Part shown: positions 18,235 through 28,049 of the stretch, piece by piece | Numbering within the stretch: the first letter of the stretch is position 1 | How the letters are laid out: the number at the start of each line of letters is the position of its first letter | DNA from: JAICMB01 sp035295125 | GTDB lineage: Bacteria > Acidobacteriota > Terriglobia > Bryobacterales > Bryobacteraceae | Direction of reading: 5' to 3' | Assembly: GCA_035295125.1 (NCBI GenBank) | Contig: DATGJP010000080.1 | Span: 124,001 to 188,000, forward strand | Length of the DNA: 64,000 bases | The notes under the pieces: model-generated | Database searches by the model: none | What the model was told of the DNA's origin: nothing | Seen by the model: only the letters and a program-made list of their open reading frames with translations | Translations under genes and position numbers: made by a program

Positions 18235-19457
18235 AATTCGCGATCGTGCTTGCCTCTTGTCTCGCCTGTGCGCAAGGGCAAGTGGCTCGGCCGGTGGATC
18301 GGGCGAGGGACTTCCTGCAACTCCTTGCAAAGGGCGATGTCGGCAAGGCGGAAGAACTCTTCGACAGCCAGATGCATACCCTGATGCCGCCCGAAAAACT
18401 CGAGTCCTTGTGGGCGAGCCTCGAAATGCAGTCCGGCGGTTTTCAACGCGAAATCGGCGTTCGGACAGCGCTAGCTCATGGTCACCTGGTCTACGTAACC
18501 TGCGAATTCGAGCACACCAATGTCGATGTAAAACTCTCCTTTGATCGCGAGAACAACATCGATGGCATGTACTTTCTGCCTTACGAGAAACCTCCAGCGG
18601 GAATCACGGAATCGGAAGTCTCGGTCAACACGCTCGATGGCACATTAACGCTGCCGTCCGGTAGCGGTCCATTCGCGGCGGTGGTGCTGGTTCACGGCTC
18701 CGGGATCAACGACCGCGACGAGACTATCGGACTGGTGGCTCCTTTTCGCGATATCGCCTGGGGACTAGCAAAGCGAGGCATCGCCGTTCTGCGTTACGAC
18801 AAGCGCAACGACTTTTCGCGCGCTGACACCATTAAACAGGAAGTTATCGATGACGCGGTAGCGGGCGTGGAAATGCTGCGCAAAATGCCGGGCATCGACT
18901 CACAAAGCGTGTTTGTTTTGGGGCACAGTCTGGGAGGCATGATGCTACCCCAGATCGCGAAGACCGACTACAATGTTCGCGGTCTCATCTCGCTCGCCGG
19001 CGCCACGCGTCCCATGGAGGAAACCATCATCGAACAGGCGCGAACCATGGGCGGAAACATCGAGGAAGCCAGAGAGATTGCCGCCCAAATGAAAGCCGTG
19101 AAGCCGGGCGGCCCGCCGGTGTATGGAGGCTACCCCGAGTATTGGATGGACCTGCGCGCCTATGATCCGCTGGGGTCAGCGAAACAGGTCAAGCGTCCCA
19201 TGCTCTTCCTGCAAGGCGAGAACGACCGCAACGTGACCATGACCGATTTCGAAAACTGGAAGCGGGCCCTGGCCACTGCGAAAGATGCGACCTTCAAGTC
19301 ATACCCTGGCTTGACGCACGCGTTTGTGCCGGGCGAGGGGCTGCCCTCGAAGGATTACGCTTTACCCAGCCACGTGAGCGACGGCGTGATGGATGATATT
19401 GCGAAGTGGATTCGCGCGAACATCGCTCCGCCTCCCCGTTCTTCCACGGCTCCCTGA
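18231..19457 (+). CDS. Alpha/beta hydrolase with N-terminal DUF3887-like domain, exported
   Basis: Length 408 residues. A signal peptide is present (MKFAIVLASCLACAQGQ). Residues about 20-120 form an NTF2-like domain resembling DUF3887. An alpha/beta hydrolase domain follows with the oxyanion strand VHGSGINDRDE, nucleophile elbow GHSLGG, acid near GENDRN, and a late HAFVPGEG histidine. It is likely an esterase or peptidase acting outside the cytoplasm. The ATG overlaps the stop of the guanylyltransferase gene by four bases. Its substrate is unknown. Confidence 0.85.
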   Translation: MKFAIVLASCLACAQGQVARPVDRARDFLQLLAKGDVGKAEELFDSQMHTLMPPEKLESLWASLEMQSGGFQREIGVRTALAHGHLVYVTCEFEHTNVDVKLSFDRENNIDGMYFLPYEKPPAGITESEVSVNTLDGTLTLPSGSGPFAAVVLVHGSGINDRDETIGLVAPFRDIAWGLAKRGIAVLRYDKRNDFSRADTIKQEVIDDAVAGVEMLRKMPGIDSQSVFVLGHSLGGMMLPQIAKTDYNVRGLISLAGATRPMEETIIEQARTMGGNIEEAREIAAQMKAVKPGGPPVYGGYPEYWMDLRAYDPLGSAKQVKRPMLFLQGENDRNVTMTDFENWKRALATAKDATFKSYPGLTHAFVPGEGLPSKDYALPSHVSDGVMDDIAKWIRANIAPPPRSSTAP

Positions 19458-19496
19458 ACGACAGGAGTCGCGGCCGCTGGGGAGCGGAGCGAGGAA

Positions 19497-20126
19497 TTAG
19501 CGGTACTTTCGCAACACCGCGAGCACCCGCCCCTGCACCTGCACGCGATCCGCGTTCAGCACGATGGGAGCCATCGTGGCGTTGGCGGGCTGCAACCGCA
19601 CCTGCGCGTTCGGCTCTCGGTAGAGGCGTTTCAGCGTAGTCTCCGACGCGTCAACCAGCGCCACGACGATCTCGCCGTCACTGGCCTGGTTCGATTTCTC
19701 CACCAGCACGTAATCGCCATCACAGATGTGGTCGTCGATCATCGATTCGCCGCGGACTTCTAAAGCAAAGGTCTCACCTTTGCCCGCAAAATCGGCGAAC
19801 TGCAGCATTTCCTGGCCTTCAATCGCCTCCACCGGACGGCCCGCTGCAATCCGCCCAGCCAGGGGAAACCCTCGTGACTGCAGCACCTGCTGGGTCTTCC
19901 TGCGTTCCTGCAAATACTTCGGTGAAACATCGAGTGAGCGGCTTTGGTTAAAGCTCCGCTTTAAATAGGCCCGCTTCTCGAGAGCTTCAATGTGTTTGTG
20001 GACGGTGGCGACTGATGCCAGATCGAGGCCATGCGCCATTTCTTCGTAGCTTGGACTGTAGCCGTTCTCTTCTACGAAATCGACGATAAAGTCGAGCACT
20101 TCTTTTTGCCGCCTGGTGAGCGCCAT
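19497..20126 (-). CDS. lexA: LexA repressor
   Basis: Length 209 residues from the ATG at 20126. An upstream in-frame start would add 25 unrelated residues, whereas MALTRRQKEVLDFI is the standard LexA opening. The winged-helix DNA-binding domain covers residues 1-65 (ASVATVHKHIEALEKRAYL). The self-cleavage bond is Ala95-Gly96 in RIAAGRP, and the catalytic pair is Ser128 (GESM) and Lys166. It represses SOS genes until RecA filaments trigger autocleavage. The RDD-family gene lies directly upstream on the same strand. No obvious LexA box was identified by eye. Confidence 0.96.
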   Translation of the reverse strand: MALTRRQKEVLDFIVDFVEENGYSPSYEEMAHGLDLASVATVHKHIEALEKRAYLKRSFNQSRSLDVSPKYLQERRKTQQVLQSRGFPLAGRIAAGRPVEAIEGQEMLQFADFAGKGETFALEVRGESMIDDHICDGDYVLVEKSNQASDGEIVVALVDASETTLKRLYREPNAQVRLQPANATMAPIVLNADRVQVQGRVLAVLRKYR

Positions 20127-20158
20127 GCGCTCATTATGGGCGAACAAAAGGTGAAAAG

Positions 20159-20971
20159 TCAATAGGGAGTCGGAAAAGTCTTCGAAATGTGATCGTGCCA
20201 CGTCAGCGATTCTTCATCCACCAACGCCCACGCCACTCCAAGACCGGCCGCCAGGACACTCAAGACGCCCGATGCCATACGATAAAAGCGGAAACGGCGA
20301 GCCGGTTTCTGTCCGTCAAAATTCACAAGCCGGAGACGAGTCCAACGCATCCCCGGGGAATCGTTATTGGCGAGGCACCAGAGCGTCTTGTAAATCAACA
20401 TGAACAGGCCAGCCGCCGCAAGAAATCCGATCATCGCCGGTTTCGTCAGGGCGATCTGACCTGTGACCAGACGGAACACAGCGCAGAAGGTGCAGAACGC
20501 CAGGAGCACCATGCTGCTGTCCATCGCCGCCGCCATCATGCGGTGCGCACGCACCGCGACGTGGGCGTCACAATCGATTACCGTATCCGGCGGAATGGCG
20601 GGCTCGATCGCCGAGACCTGCGCAAAATCGAGCATCTGCTGGCCGGGAACAGGCTTTCGTATGCGCTGTCGTGGCTCCGATTGCGACCGTTGCCGGCGCG
20701 GTACATCAACCGGCTCGATCGGAATCACTCGCGGCATTTCATTCGATGGGAACAGATGACGCTGATACACCGGCCGCCTCACCCCACGGTCGCGCCGCTG
20801 CGGTGGCGTCTCGGAAACCGCATCAAGCGGCATTTCCAACCGCAACGCCGTGGCTGCCCTGGTATGATAGCCGGTTGCGCCACTGAACTGCGGGGTGTGC
20901 AACCGCCGGCCACAACGGCTGCAGCGACGATCGTCGTCGGCATTCATCGTCCGGCAGTATATGCACGTCAT
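20159..20971 (-). CDS. RDD-family membrane protein with N-terminal zinc ribbon
   Basis: Length 270 residues from the ATG at 20971 (MTCIYCRTMNADDDRRCSRC). The N-terminus is a CxxC...CxxC zinc ribbon, followed by a long Arg/Pro-rich linker. The RDD domain begins near residue 165 (RMMAAAMDSSMVLLAF) and has three membrane segments, with the GMRWTRLRLV element typical of the family. RDD proteins are thought to act in ion or small-molecule transport, but specificity is unknown. The stop is 32 bases before the LexA start, so the two genes could be co-transcribed. Confidence 0.8.
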   Translation of the reverse strand: MTCIYCRTMNADDDRRCSRCGRRLHTPQFSGATGYHTRAATALRLEMPLDAVSETPPQRRDRGVRRPVYQRHLFPSNEMPRVIPIEPVDVPRRQRSQSEPRQRIRKPVPGQQMLDFAQVSAIEPAIPPDTVIDCDAHVAVRAHRMMAAAMDSSMVLLAFCTFCAVFRLVTGQIALTKPAMIGFLAAAGLFMLIYKTLWCLANNDSPGMRWTRLRLVNFDGQKPARRFRFYRMASGVLSVLAAGLGVAWALVDEESLTWHDHISKTFPTPY

Positions 20972-21127
20972 AGGCGATGTTCCTCCTACTGTTCTTTTCT
21001 TGCAGCCAGCAGCTTTCCGTGCTACGGTTTTCGGTTGAGGCCCCCGTTTAAAATACACGAGACTTCTGCGTTTGAAGGCCTTACTTCCTTTCGTAACATA
21101 ATTGGGCGAAAATGTCACGAACTTTTT

Positions 21128-23416
21128 GTGCGGCCCGGAACCATCTCCACGCGCCTGTTCGTAGCCGTGTTCCTTCTCTTCTGTGCGACTGCCCAAGCCC
21201 AGCAACGTACGCTCCGAATTCCCCATCCGGGAGCCCCGGAAAAACACTGGACCAACATTTCCGCCGACTCTCAGGAAGTGGACGGAGACCTCCGCCACCT
21301 GCGCGGCCACGTCGTCATCGAAATGACCGACGCCACCCTGAAGGCCGACGAAGTGGATTACAACGATGACACCGGCGACGCCGATGCCCGTGGCAACGTC
21401 GATTACCAGGACTTTACCAACGGCAACAAGCTCAAGTGCGATCACGCCAAGTACAACACCGAGACCGAACACGGCGAATTCTATGAAGTGAGCGGCACCA
21501 GCCCGCAGAAGATTCAGGCGCGCCCTGGATTGCTGACCACCAGCAATCCCTTCTACTTCGAGGGCGAATGGGCGGAGAAGATCGAGGACCGCTACATCGT
21601 ACACGATGGCATGATCACCGACTGCAAGGTTCCGAAACCCTGGTGGACGATGCGCGCCCGCAAGTACGATTACATCCCGCTAGAGCACGTTATCGCCTAT
21701 CATGCGGTGTTCCGCATCCGCTTCATGCCGATCTTCTACGCACCCGTATATTACAAATCGCTTAAGAAGCTGCCTCGCAAGAGCGGCTTCCTGGCGCCTA
21801 ATATCGGCAACAGCTCGGTTCGGGGATTTATGATCGGCGGCGGCTACTATTGGGCCATCAATCCCAGTTACGACCTCAGCTACCGCGGCCAATACTTCAG
21901 CACCCGCGGGTTCGCTCACGATTTCGGCATTCGCGGAAAAGTGAAGCCCGGGACCGATTTCAGCGCGACACTCTACGGCGTGAACGACACCGGTCCGCCG
22001 AGCGTCCGCGCCAGCGGTTTCAGCCTGCAGGCGAATGGACGGTCCGACCTGGGCGATGGCTTCTATGCCCGCGCCTCGCTCGATTACCTTAGCTCCTACC
22101 GCTTCCGGCAAACCTTCACCGAGACGCTGAGCGAGGCCGTCTTCTCCGAAACACACTCGGTGGGCTTCATCACCAAGCACTGGGATACGTTGGGCGTCAA
22201 CTTCGTGGCGCAACGCGACCAGGACTTCCTCGACCCGAACGACGACAAGAACAACATCCTGATTCGCAAGGTTCCCGAAGTGGAGTTCCTGAGCCGTGAG
22301 CACGAAGTGAAGGATCTTCCCATCTGGGTGTCGTTCGATTCCGCCGCGGGACTGCTCGACCGCGAGCAGCTTCCGACGGTTCCCTCCGACCCCACACAGC
22401 CTACGCCAGTGGTGCTGCAGACGCCCCGCTTTGTGGACCGCATCGATGTGCGCCCGCAAGCCACCACCGCGTTCCATTTCGCGGGATTCAGCCTCGTGCC
22501 GACCTTTGCGATCGAGGAGACGCAGTGGGGTGCTTCCATCGAGAACGGCAAAATCGTGAGCAAGGATTTTCTGCGCAGTGCGCGGGACCTGAAGGTGGAG
22601 CTCATACCTCCGGCATTCGAGCGCATCTTTAAAGCTCCAAAGTGGACTGGCGTGGACAAGATCAAGCATGTCTTCGAGACTCGCGCCACGTACCGGCGCG
22701 TGGACGGCGTTCACGATTACAACAGCATCATTCGTTTCGACGACCTCGAATCCCTGACGGACACGAATGAGGTGGACCTGCAGATCGTCAACCGCCTTTA
22801 CGTGAAGCGAAAAGATGGGAACGTCGACGAAGTCCTCACCTGGCAAATATCGCAAGCCCGCTATTTCGACCCGACCTTCGGGGGCGCGGTCGTAACCGGC
22901 GAGCGAAACGTTTTTCTCAGTTCGAGCGACCTGACCGGCTTCGCATTTATCGATCGGCCGCGCAACTATTCGCCCATCGTTTCGCAGTTGCACTTCCAGC
23001 AGAAGGTGGGCGTGACGTGGGAAGCCGACTACGACCCGCTCTTTGGTCACCTGAGCAACAGCACCATCAGCGTTGACGCACGCTATTCGAAGTATTTCGT
23101 GTCGGCGGGCGAAACCATGGTCAACGCCGCTCCCGACCTGACGCCGCCAACGAACCAGTTTCGAGCGCTGGTCGGCGTGGGCGATTCCAACCGTCGCGGC
23201 TGGAGCGCGGCTGTTAGCACTTTCTACGATTACAGGCGCGATATACTGACCTACGCCACGATGCAAGTCACCTATAACACCGACTGCTGCGGGCTCAGCG
23301 TGCAATACCGGCGCTTCAACTTCGGACAACGAGATGAAAGCCAGTTTCGGGTCGCGTTCGCGATCTCAAACATAGGTACGTTTGGTACCCTGCGCCGCCA
23401 GGAGCGCCTTTTTTGA
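21128..23416 (+). CDS. lptD: LPS-assembly protein LptD (outer-membrane)
   Basis: About 762 residues from the GTG at 21128, which opens into a plausible signal peptide (STRLFVAVFLLFCATAQA). The frame stays open almost 1 kb further upstream through the antisense RDD gene, but that part is not credible coding sequence. An OstA/LptA-like domain follows (residues about 40-160, with VDGDLRHLRGHVVIEMTDATL). The rest is a beta-barrel of alternating strands, with the conserved APVYYKSLKKLPRKSGFL element. LptD inserts LPS into the outer leaflet with LptE. The stop overlaps the TTG start of the glycosyltransferase gene by four bases. Confidence 0.85.
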   Translation: MRPGTISTRLFVAVFLLFCATAQAQQRTLRIPHPGAPEKHWTNISADSQEVDGDLRHLRGHVVIEMTDATLKADEVDYNDDTGDADARGNVDYQDFTNGNKLKCDHAKYNTETEHGEFYEVSGTSPQKIQARPGLLTTSNPFYFEGEWAEKIEDRYIVHDGMITDCKVPKPWWTMRARKYDYIPLEHVIAYHAVFRIRFMPIFYAPVYYKSLKKLPRKSGFLAPNIGNSSVRGFMIGGGYYWAINPSYDLSYRGQYFSTRGFAHDFGIRGKVKPGTDFSATLYGVNDTGPPSVRASGFSLQANGRSDLGDGFYARASLDYLSSYRFRQTFTETLSEAVFSETHSVGFITKHWDTLGVNFVAQRDQDFLDPNDDKNNILIRKVPEVEFLSREHEVKDLPIWVSFDSAAGLLDREQLPTVPSDPTQPTPVVLQTPRFVDRIDVRPQATTAFHFAGFSLVPTFAIEETQWGASIENGKIVSKDFLRSARDLKVELIPPAFERIFKAPKWTGVDKIKHVFETRATYRRVDGVHDYNSIIRFDDLESLTDTNEVDLQIVNRLYVKRKDGNVDEVLTWQISQARYFDPTFGGAVVTGERNVFLSSSDLTGFAFIDRPRNYSPIVSQLHFQQKVGVTWEADYDPLFGHLSNSTISVDARYSKYFVSAGETMVNAAPDLTPPTNQFRALVGVGDSNRRGWSAAVSTFYDYRRDILTYATMQVTYNTDCCGLSVQYRRFNFGQRDESQFRVAFAISNIGTFGTLRRQERLF

Positions 23417-24123
23417 GCCCAACGGAGCCCCTGCGCTCGCTGTCGATCGTCATTCCGGCTTACAACGAGGAAAAAAGACTGCCGTCGACCTTGGACCGTC
23501 TGTCGCAATGGATCGGCGAACACGGGCCGCCGTTTTGCGAAGTCCTGGTCGTCGACGACGGCTCGCGTGATGGAACCGCTGCCGTCGCGGAGAGATGCGC
23601 AGGCATTCGCCTGCTGCGGAATCCAGGCAATCGCGGCAAAGGCTACGCGGTGCGCCACGGGATGCTGGAAGCCAAAGGCGATTGGGTTCTGTACACCGAC
23701 GCCGATCTTTCCAGCCCTATCGAAGATGTCGAGTTGCTCTATGGCGAAGCCCAGCGCGCCGCCGCGGTCATCGCGATCGGCTCGCGAGCCGTCGACCGGT
23801 CGCTTGTCTCCAAGCACCAGCCGATCTTCCGGGAGGTCTCCGGCCGCGTGTTCAATCTCATGATGCGCATCGTGACAGGCCTTCGCTTCGCCGACACGCA
23901 ATGCGGCTTCAAGCTCTACCGTCGCGACGCGGCGCAAGCGGTATTTTCCCGCCAGAAACTCGACGGGTTCAGCTTCGACGTCGAGGATCTGTACCTGGCG
24001 AAAAAGCTTGGCCTGCACGCCATTGAGGTGCCCGTACATTGGGCTAATGTAGAAGGAACGAAGGTGAGCATGGGACAAGGAATGAAATCCTTCGCCGATT
24101 TATTCAAGATCCGCTTTGGGTAA
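23413..24123 (+). CDS. Family 2 glycosyltransferase (dolichyl-phosphate glucosyltransferase-like)
   Basis: Length 236 residues. The start is a TTG overlapping the lptD stop. The GT-A fold begins with LSIVIPAYNEEKRLP; VVDDGSRDGT and the metal-binding TDADLSSP motif follow; and the C-terminal DTQCGFKLYRRDAA matches the dolichyl- or undecaprenyl-phosphate sugar transferase subgroup. No membrane segments are seen. It probably charges a lipid carrier with glucose or mannose at the inner membrane. Overlap with lptD suggests a joint role in envelope assembly. Confidence 0.88.
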   Translation: MSPTEPLRSLSIVIPAYNEEKRLPSTLDRLSQWIGEHGPPFCEVLVVDDGSRDGTAAVAERCAGIRLLRNPGNRGKGYAVRHGMLEAKGDWVLYTDADLSSPIEDVELLYGEAQRAAAVIAIGSRAVDRSLVSKHQPIFREVSGRVFNLMMRIVTGLRFADTQCGFKLYRRDAAQAVFSRQKLDGFSFDVEDLYLAKKLGLHAIEVPVHWANVEGTKVSMGQGMKSFADLFKIRFG

Positions 24124-24173
24124 TGTAATGGCGACTCTGTCAGCCCGTGGAAGAAGCCTTTTGAGAGCGGCAT

Positions 24174-24194
24174 GCGCAGGCGAAACCGCTGCGC
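24174..24194. repeat. Intergenic palindromic repeat, copy 5 (reverse orientation, degraded)
   Basis: GCGCAGGCGAAACCGCTGCGC followed by CACC is the reverse orientation of the family core, with one arm altered. It sits in the gap before the aminotransferase gene. Confidence 0.6.
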
Positions 24195-24265
24195 CACCTT
24201 TATGGCTAACGGGTTGCGAGCCAAGGTGGGGCGGGCCTTCGGGACTGTAGGCGATAAAGCAAAAT

Positions 24266-25420
24266 ATGCAAATCCGGCACTTCCTTCTCGATGAGTGGCT
24301 AGGCCAAAAGCTGAAACCGAACTCCCCGATTGAGTATGACCTGGGCTCCAGCACCGGACCCGTCTGGACGCTGAGAGAGCTACTGGCGCTAGGGCCGGGG
24401 AATGACCTCGAACGCCTGCTCAACACGAAACTGTTCTACACCAGCGCCAGCGGAACACTGGAACTCCGCCAGGCGTTGGCAGAAGCGAACGGAGTTGACC
24501 CGGACGACGTCCAGATTCTGACCGGAGCCGCCGAAGCCCTGTTCCTGGTCTTCTTCGCATCCGCGGAACGCAATGCCAACGTGGTCCTGCCAAGTCCCGG
24601 CTTCCCCGCAAACGACGCTATGGCCGCATCGCTGGGCCTCGAAATCCGTTCCTATAATCTGCGACACGAAAACGCATTCCGAGTGGACCTCGACGAGGTC
24701 CGCGCCCTTGTCGACCACAATACGAAGCTGGTGCTGATCAACTCGCCGCACAATCCCAGTGGGGCGGTTTGGCCTGTCGCCGAAATGCAAACCCTGCACG
24801 ATTTCTGTGCCGAGCGTGGCATTCAGCTCGTATCGGACGAGGTCTATCATCCGATCTATCACGGCGTCGAAGGACCATCCGGTGCCGCGCTGCCGCACGC
24901 GACTGTGCTCGGCGACTTCTCGAAGGCGCTCTGTTTGAGCGGCCTGCGAGTAGGTTGGATGATCGAGCGCAACGCAAAGCGTCGTGAGCGCTACACGAAC
25001 GCACGCAGCTATTTTACGGTGTCAAACACCGTCCTGGGCGAGCAGTTGGCGGCTTTGGCGGTGCGCAACAGGGAAGCGATTTACGCGCGAGCGCGGCGCG
25101 TATCGTCAGCGAATCTCGCCCTTCTCGAGAAGGTCTTCACGGACCATTCCGACCTGCTCGATTGGGTCCGTCCGCAAGGCGGCATGACCGCGTTCCCGCG
25201 CCTCAGAGACGGCAGCGATGCGCGTCCATTTTGCCAGCTTTTGGCTGCGAGCGGAATTCTTGTTTCCCCTGGCGATTGCTTCGGAATGCCGGCGCACTTC
25301 CGTATCGGTTTCGCCGCCGCCAGCGATCAATTTCCGCGCGCCATCAACCGGTTCACAGAAGTTTTGGGCCAGCTTGTAAGTGGCGCCGCGCGGTCCTCGG
25401 CTAGCGAGAGCGCAGGCTGA
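24266..25420 (+). CDS. PLP-dependent aminotransferase, class I/II
   Basis: Length 384 residues. The Schiff-base lysine is Lys220 in GDFSKALCLSGLRVGW. NSPHNPSGAVWP and SDEVYHPIYH are the standard fold-type I aminotransferase elements, and the C-terminal Arg is in HFRIGFAA. It transfers an amino group between an amino acid and a 2-oxoacid; specificity is not readable. It overlaps the convergent GH130-like gene by 20 bases at the 3' end. Confidence 0.88.
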   Translation: MQIRHFLLDEWLGQKLKPNSPIEYDLGSSTGPVWTLRELLALGPGNDLERLLNTKLFYTSASGTLELRQALAEANGVDPDDVQILTGAAEALFLVFFASAERNANVVLPSPGFPANDAMAASLGLEIRSYNLRHENAFRVDLDEVRALVDHNTKLVLINSPHNPSGAVWPVAEMQTLHDFCAERGIQLVSDEVYHPIYHGVEGPSGAALPHATVLGDFSKALCLSGLRVGWMIERNAKRRERYTNARSYFTVSNTVLGEQLAALAVRNREAIYARARRVSSANLALLEKVFTDHSDLLDWVRPQGGMTAFPRLRDGSDARPFCQLLAASGILVSPGDCFGMPAHFRIGFAAASDQFPRAINRFTEVLGQLVSGAARSSASESAG

Positions 25421-26372
25421 TGCGGAGCCGCATAGCTCCGACATACTTATCCGCCGCCCCGTAGTATCCCGTCAAATTCGACAGATCTCCGACCGCACCT
25501 TCTAGGAAGATCACGTTCGGGACCGTTCCAACGCGCTCCCACTCCAGCTTCGGCTCAATGAAGGGCCGCTCCGCGCGAGCCATCACCCGCCGAGGATCCT
25601 TAGCGTCGAACAACACCCAAGCCGGACGATAAACAAGCTGATCGTCCGCGCCGTTGTACAGCAGTAATATCCCGGCCGACGTGACAATCGGAGGCGGACC
25701 CGGCTCCATCACACGCGAATCGAACGCATTCAGGTGTACATCCAACACCGGCTTCTGAGTCGCATCTTTCCAGTGCAGCAGGTCATCCGAAGACGCCAGC
25801 CCCATCATGTCGCGAGTCTTCCCATCCGGCCCCGGAGCAGTCCCAAGATAATACATCCACCATTTGCCGTTAATCTTCTGTGGAACGATCGCTCCCGACT
25901 TCGTCCACTGCTTGTTCCAGGTCCCCTGATAAGCCGGCAAAATCACGCCCGCACGTTGCCAATGCCTGAGGTCCCGTGACGTCGCCAGACAAAGCTGCGC
26001 GTCGTGCAGGTTGTATCCGGTGTAGGTCAGATAGTAAATTCCGTCAATCAGCACCACCCGTGGGTCTTCAACGCCGCCATCTTTTTCATAGTCCGTGGAC
26101 GGCGAAAGCACCGGCTCAGCATCTACAGTGAAGGTGCGGCCATCCACGCTCTCGGCATACCCTATCCGCGACGTCTTCTTCGCGTCCTGCGCGCGGAAAA
26201 GGAGAATCGTCTTCGCTCCAACCTGGATAGCCGCCGGGTTAAACGCGCCCATCTCGGCCCACGGAAGTGAAGGTCTTAGAATCGGCTGCTGCCCCATTCG
26301 CTCCGCTTGGACGCTCACCTGGGATGCTGCTGCTTGTGCCAGAAATAACGAAATAACGAGTGAACGCACCAT
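25401..26372 (-). CDS. GH130-like five-bladed beta-propeller glycosidase/phosphorylase, exported
   Basis: Length 323 residues. A signal peptide (MVRSLVISLFLAQAAASQ) precedes repeated beta-propeller strands. FNPAAI, GGVEDPRVV and YLTYTGYN are typical of GH130 mannoside phosphorylases and related GH43/GH32-type propellers. The likely role is cleavage of beta-mannosides or other plant-type oligosaccharides in the periplasm. The gene begins one base before the stop of the upstream CRTAC1 gene, so these minus-strand genes form one unit. Family choice between GH130 and relatives is moderately certain. Confidence 0.7.
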   Translation of the reverse strand: MVRSLVISLFLAQAAASQVSVQAERMGQQPILRPSLPWAEMGAFNPAAIQVGAKTILLFRAQDAKKTSRIGYAESVDGRTFTVDAEPVLSPSTDYEKDGGVEDPRVVLIDGIYYLTYTGYNLHDAQLCLATSRDLRHWQRAGVILPAYQGTWNKQWTKSGAIVPQKINGKWWMYYLGTAPGPDGKTRDMMGLASSDDLLHWKDATQKPVLDVHLNAFDSRVMEPGPPPIVTSAGILLLYNGADDQLVYRPAWVLFDAKDPRRVMARAERPFIEPKLEWERVGTVPNVIFLEGAVGDLSNLTGYYGAADKYVGAMRLRISLRSR

Positions 26373-28049
26373 CTAAGTCGCCGCGCCTTCCTTGAAGGTG
26401 AGGATCTGGTTCGCCTTTACGTTCCGGTAGACTTCCTTGAGGCCGAGCGGCCACCGGATCTCGACCGTCTCCGCTTGCTCCATCATCCCCAAACCGAAAT
26501 GCAGCCGCATATCGTTATGCGAATAGAAACTCGACTGGCTTACCACGTCCTGCCGCTGCATGCGGCCGCCAGCCGTCACAACAACGCTCGCACCAATCGC
26601 CGTCCGATTCGACTTCACACCCACCAGCTTCAGCTTGAGCCATCGATTCCCCGGCTTTAGATCATTGCGCAGCAGCGACGGCGGCTCATTCATGTTCATC
26701 ACCAGCACATCGATATCGCCGTCGTTGTCGAAATCCCCGAACGCACACCCGCGGCTCGAATGCGGCTCCGTCACCGCCGGACCGGCCTGCGCGCTGATAT
26801 CTTCGAACAACCCACGCCCGGCATTCCTTAAGACAATTCGGGGATTCTTGTACGTGTAATCGGCGAGGACGTGTTCCAACTCCGGGTAGACGTTGCCGTT
26901 GACGAAGAAGATGTCCGGCAGCCCGTCGTTATCCAGGTCAACAAGGCCCGCGCCCCATCCGACGTACCGCGTGAATGCTCCCAGTGACGCCCGCACTGTG
27001 ACATCCTCGAACATCCCGCCGCCCTTATTGCGGTACAACACCGGCGTATCCTCGGCGAAATGCGTCTTGAAGATGTCGAGCCGGCCGCTATTGGCCACGT
27101 CGCCGATCCCCACGCCCATCCCGGCCTGTTCGCGACCATCTTCGTTGTAGGCAACGCCCGATTCCAGCGCCGTGTCCTTGAACGTCCCATCGTGCTGGTT
27201 GCGATACAAAATGCTGGGCGTCGAATCGCACGCCACGAAAATATCCGGCCAGCCGTCGTCATCGAAATCCGCGGCTACAGCGGTCATGCCATAGCGCAGA
27301 TCGACCTTCGCGATACCCGATGCCTCCGATACATCCGTGAAAGTGCCGTCGCCGTTGTTGCGATACAGCACATGGCGCCCGGTCGGCAGGCCGCGAGGCC
27401 CGCAATTGACCGCAATGCCTTTCCACATGCAGTTCGCATTCGACCCCGGCAGCGGAGTGGTCTTGGGATCGAAATTCAGATATGTGCTGACAAACAGGTC
27501 CAGAAAACCATTGCGGTTGTAATCGACGAAGGTACAGCCGGCGCCCCATCGCGGCTCATCGCTGAGCAGTCCCGCCTTTTTCGTCACGTCGGTGAACGTG
27601 CCGTCGCCATTGTTGCGATACAGAATGTTGTGACCCCAGCAGCTCAGGAACAGATCGTCAAACCCGTCGTTATTGTAATCGCCGATGCAAACGCCCGAAA
27701 CCCACGCTACCCGCTCCAGGCCGGCCTTTTTCGTTACTTCGGTGAACGTGCCGTCGCGATTGTTCTTGTACAGCCGGATGCTCGTCGCCGGCGCCGGGCC
27801 GTCGAGCCGCGAGCCGCCAGGTAGAAGAATATCCATCCACCCATCGTGATCGTAATCGTAGAATGCCACGCCGCAGCCGTTGGTCTCAAGGATAAACTTC
27901 TTGTGATCCACCCCGCCGTACACGATCGGCTGCGTGAGCCCCGCCTTTGCGGCCACATCGACGAAGTAGGGCAGGGAAGTGGCATCCTTCCCTCGCGCTA
28001 GCACCGGCGCCAGCAGAGCCGGAAGCTTCAGCATCTCGCGACGCGTCAC
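26373..28049 (-). CDS. CRTAC1-family protein (FG-GAP/VCBS repeats with ASPIC/UnbV domain)
   Basis: Length 558 residues. The N-terminus MTRREMLKLPALLAPVLARG looks like a twin-arginine export signal. Many FG-GAP/VCBS calcium-loop repeats follow (DYDHDGWMDI, DYNNDGFDDL, DFDDDGWPDI and similar), and the C-terminal region contains the ASPIC/UnbV domain (IGASVVVTAGGRMQRQDV...LHFGLG). Such proteins are numerous in Solibacter-type Acidobacteria and are thought to act in extracellular binding. It overlaps the upstream paralogue by four bases and abuts the GH130-like gene. Confidence 0.9.
   Translation of the reverse strand: MTRREMLKLPALLAPVLARGKDATSLPYFVDVAAKAGLTQPIVYGGVDHKKFILETNGCGVAFYDYDHDGWMDILLPGGSRLDGPAPATSIRLYKNNRDGTFTEVTKKAGLERVAWVSGVCIGDYNNDGFDDLFLSCWGHNILYRNNGDGTFTDVTKKAGLLSDEPRWGAGCTFVDYNRNGFLDLFVSTYLNFDPKTTPLPGSNANCMWKGIAVNCGPRGLPTGRHVLYRNNGDGTFTDVSEASGIAKVDLRYGMTAVAADFDDDGWPDIFVACDSTPSILYRNQHDGTFKDTALESGVAYNEDGREQAGMGVGIGDVANSGRLDIFKTHFAEDTPVLYRNKGGGMFEDVTVRASLGAFTRYVGWGAGLVDLDNDGLPDIFFVNGNVYPELEHVLADYTYKNPRIVLRNAGRGLFEDISAQAGPAVTEPHSSRGCAFGDFDNDGDIDVLVMNMNEPPSLLRNDLKPGNRWLKLKLVGVKSNRTAIGASVVVTAGGRMQRQDVVSQSSFYSHNDMRLHFGLGMMEQAETVEIRWPLGLKEVYRNVKANQILTFKEGAAT

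Noticed and set aside
20189..21127. Upstream extension of the lptD frame across the RDD gene
   Set aside because: The frame is open but antisense to the zinc-ribbon/RDD protein, and the LptD signal peptide begins only at about 21128.
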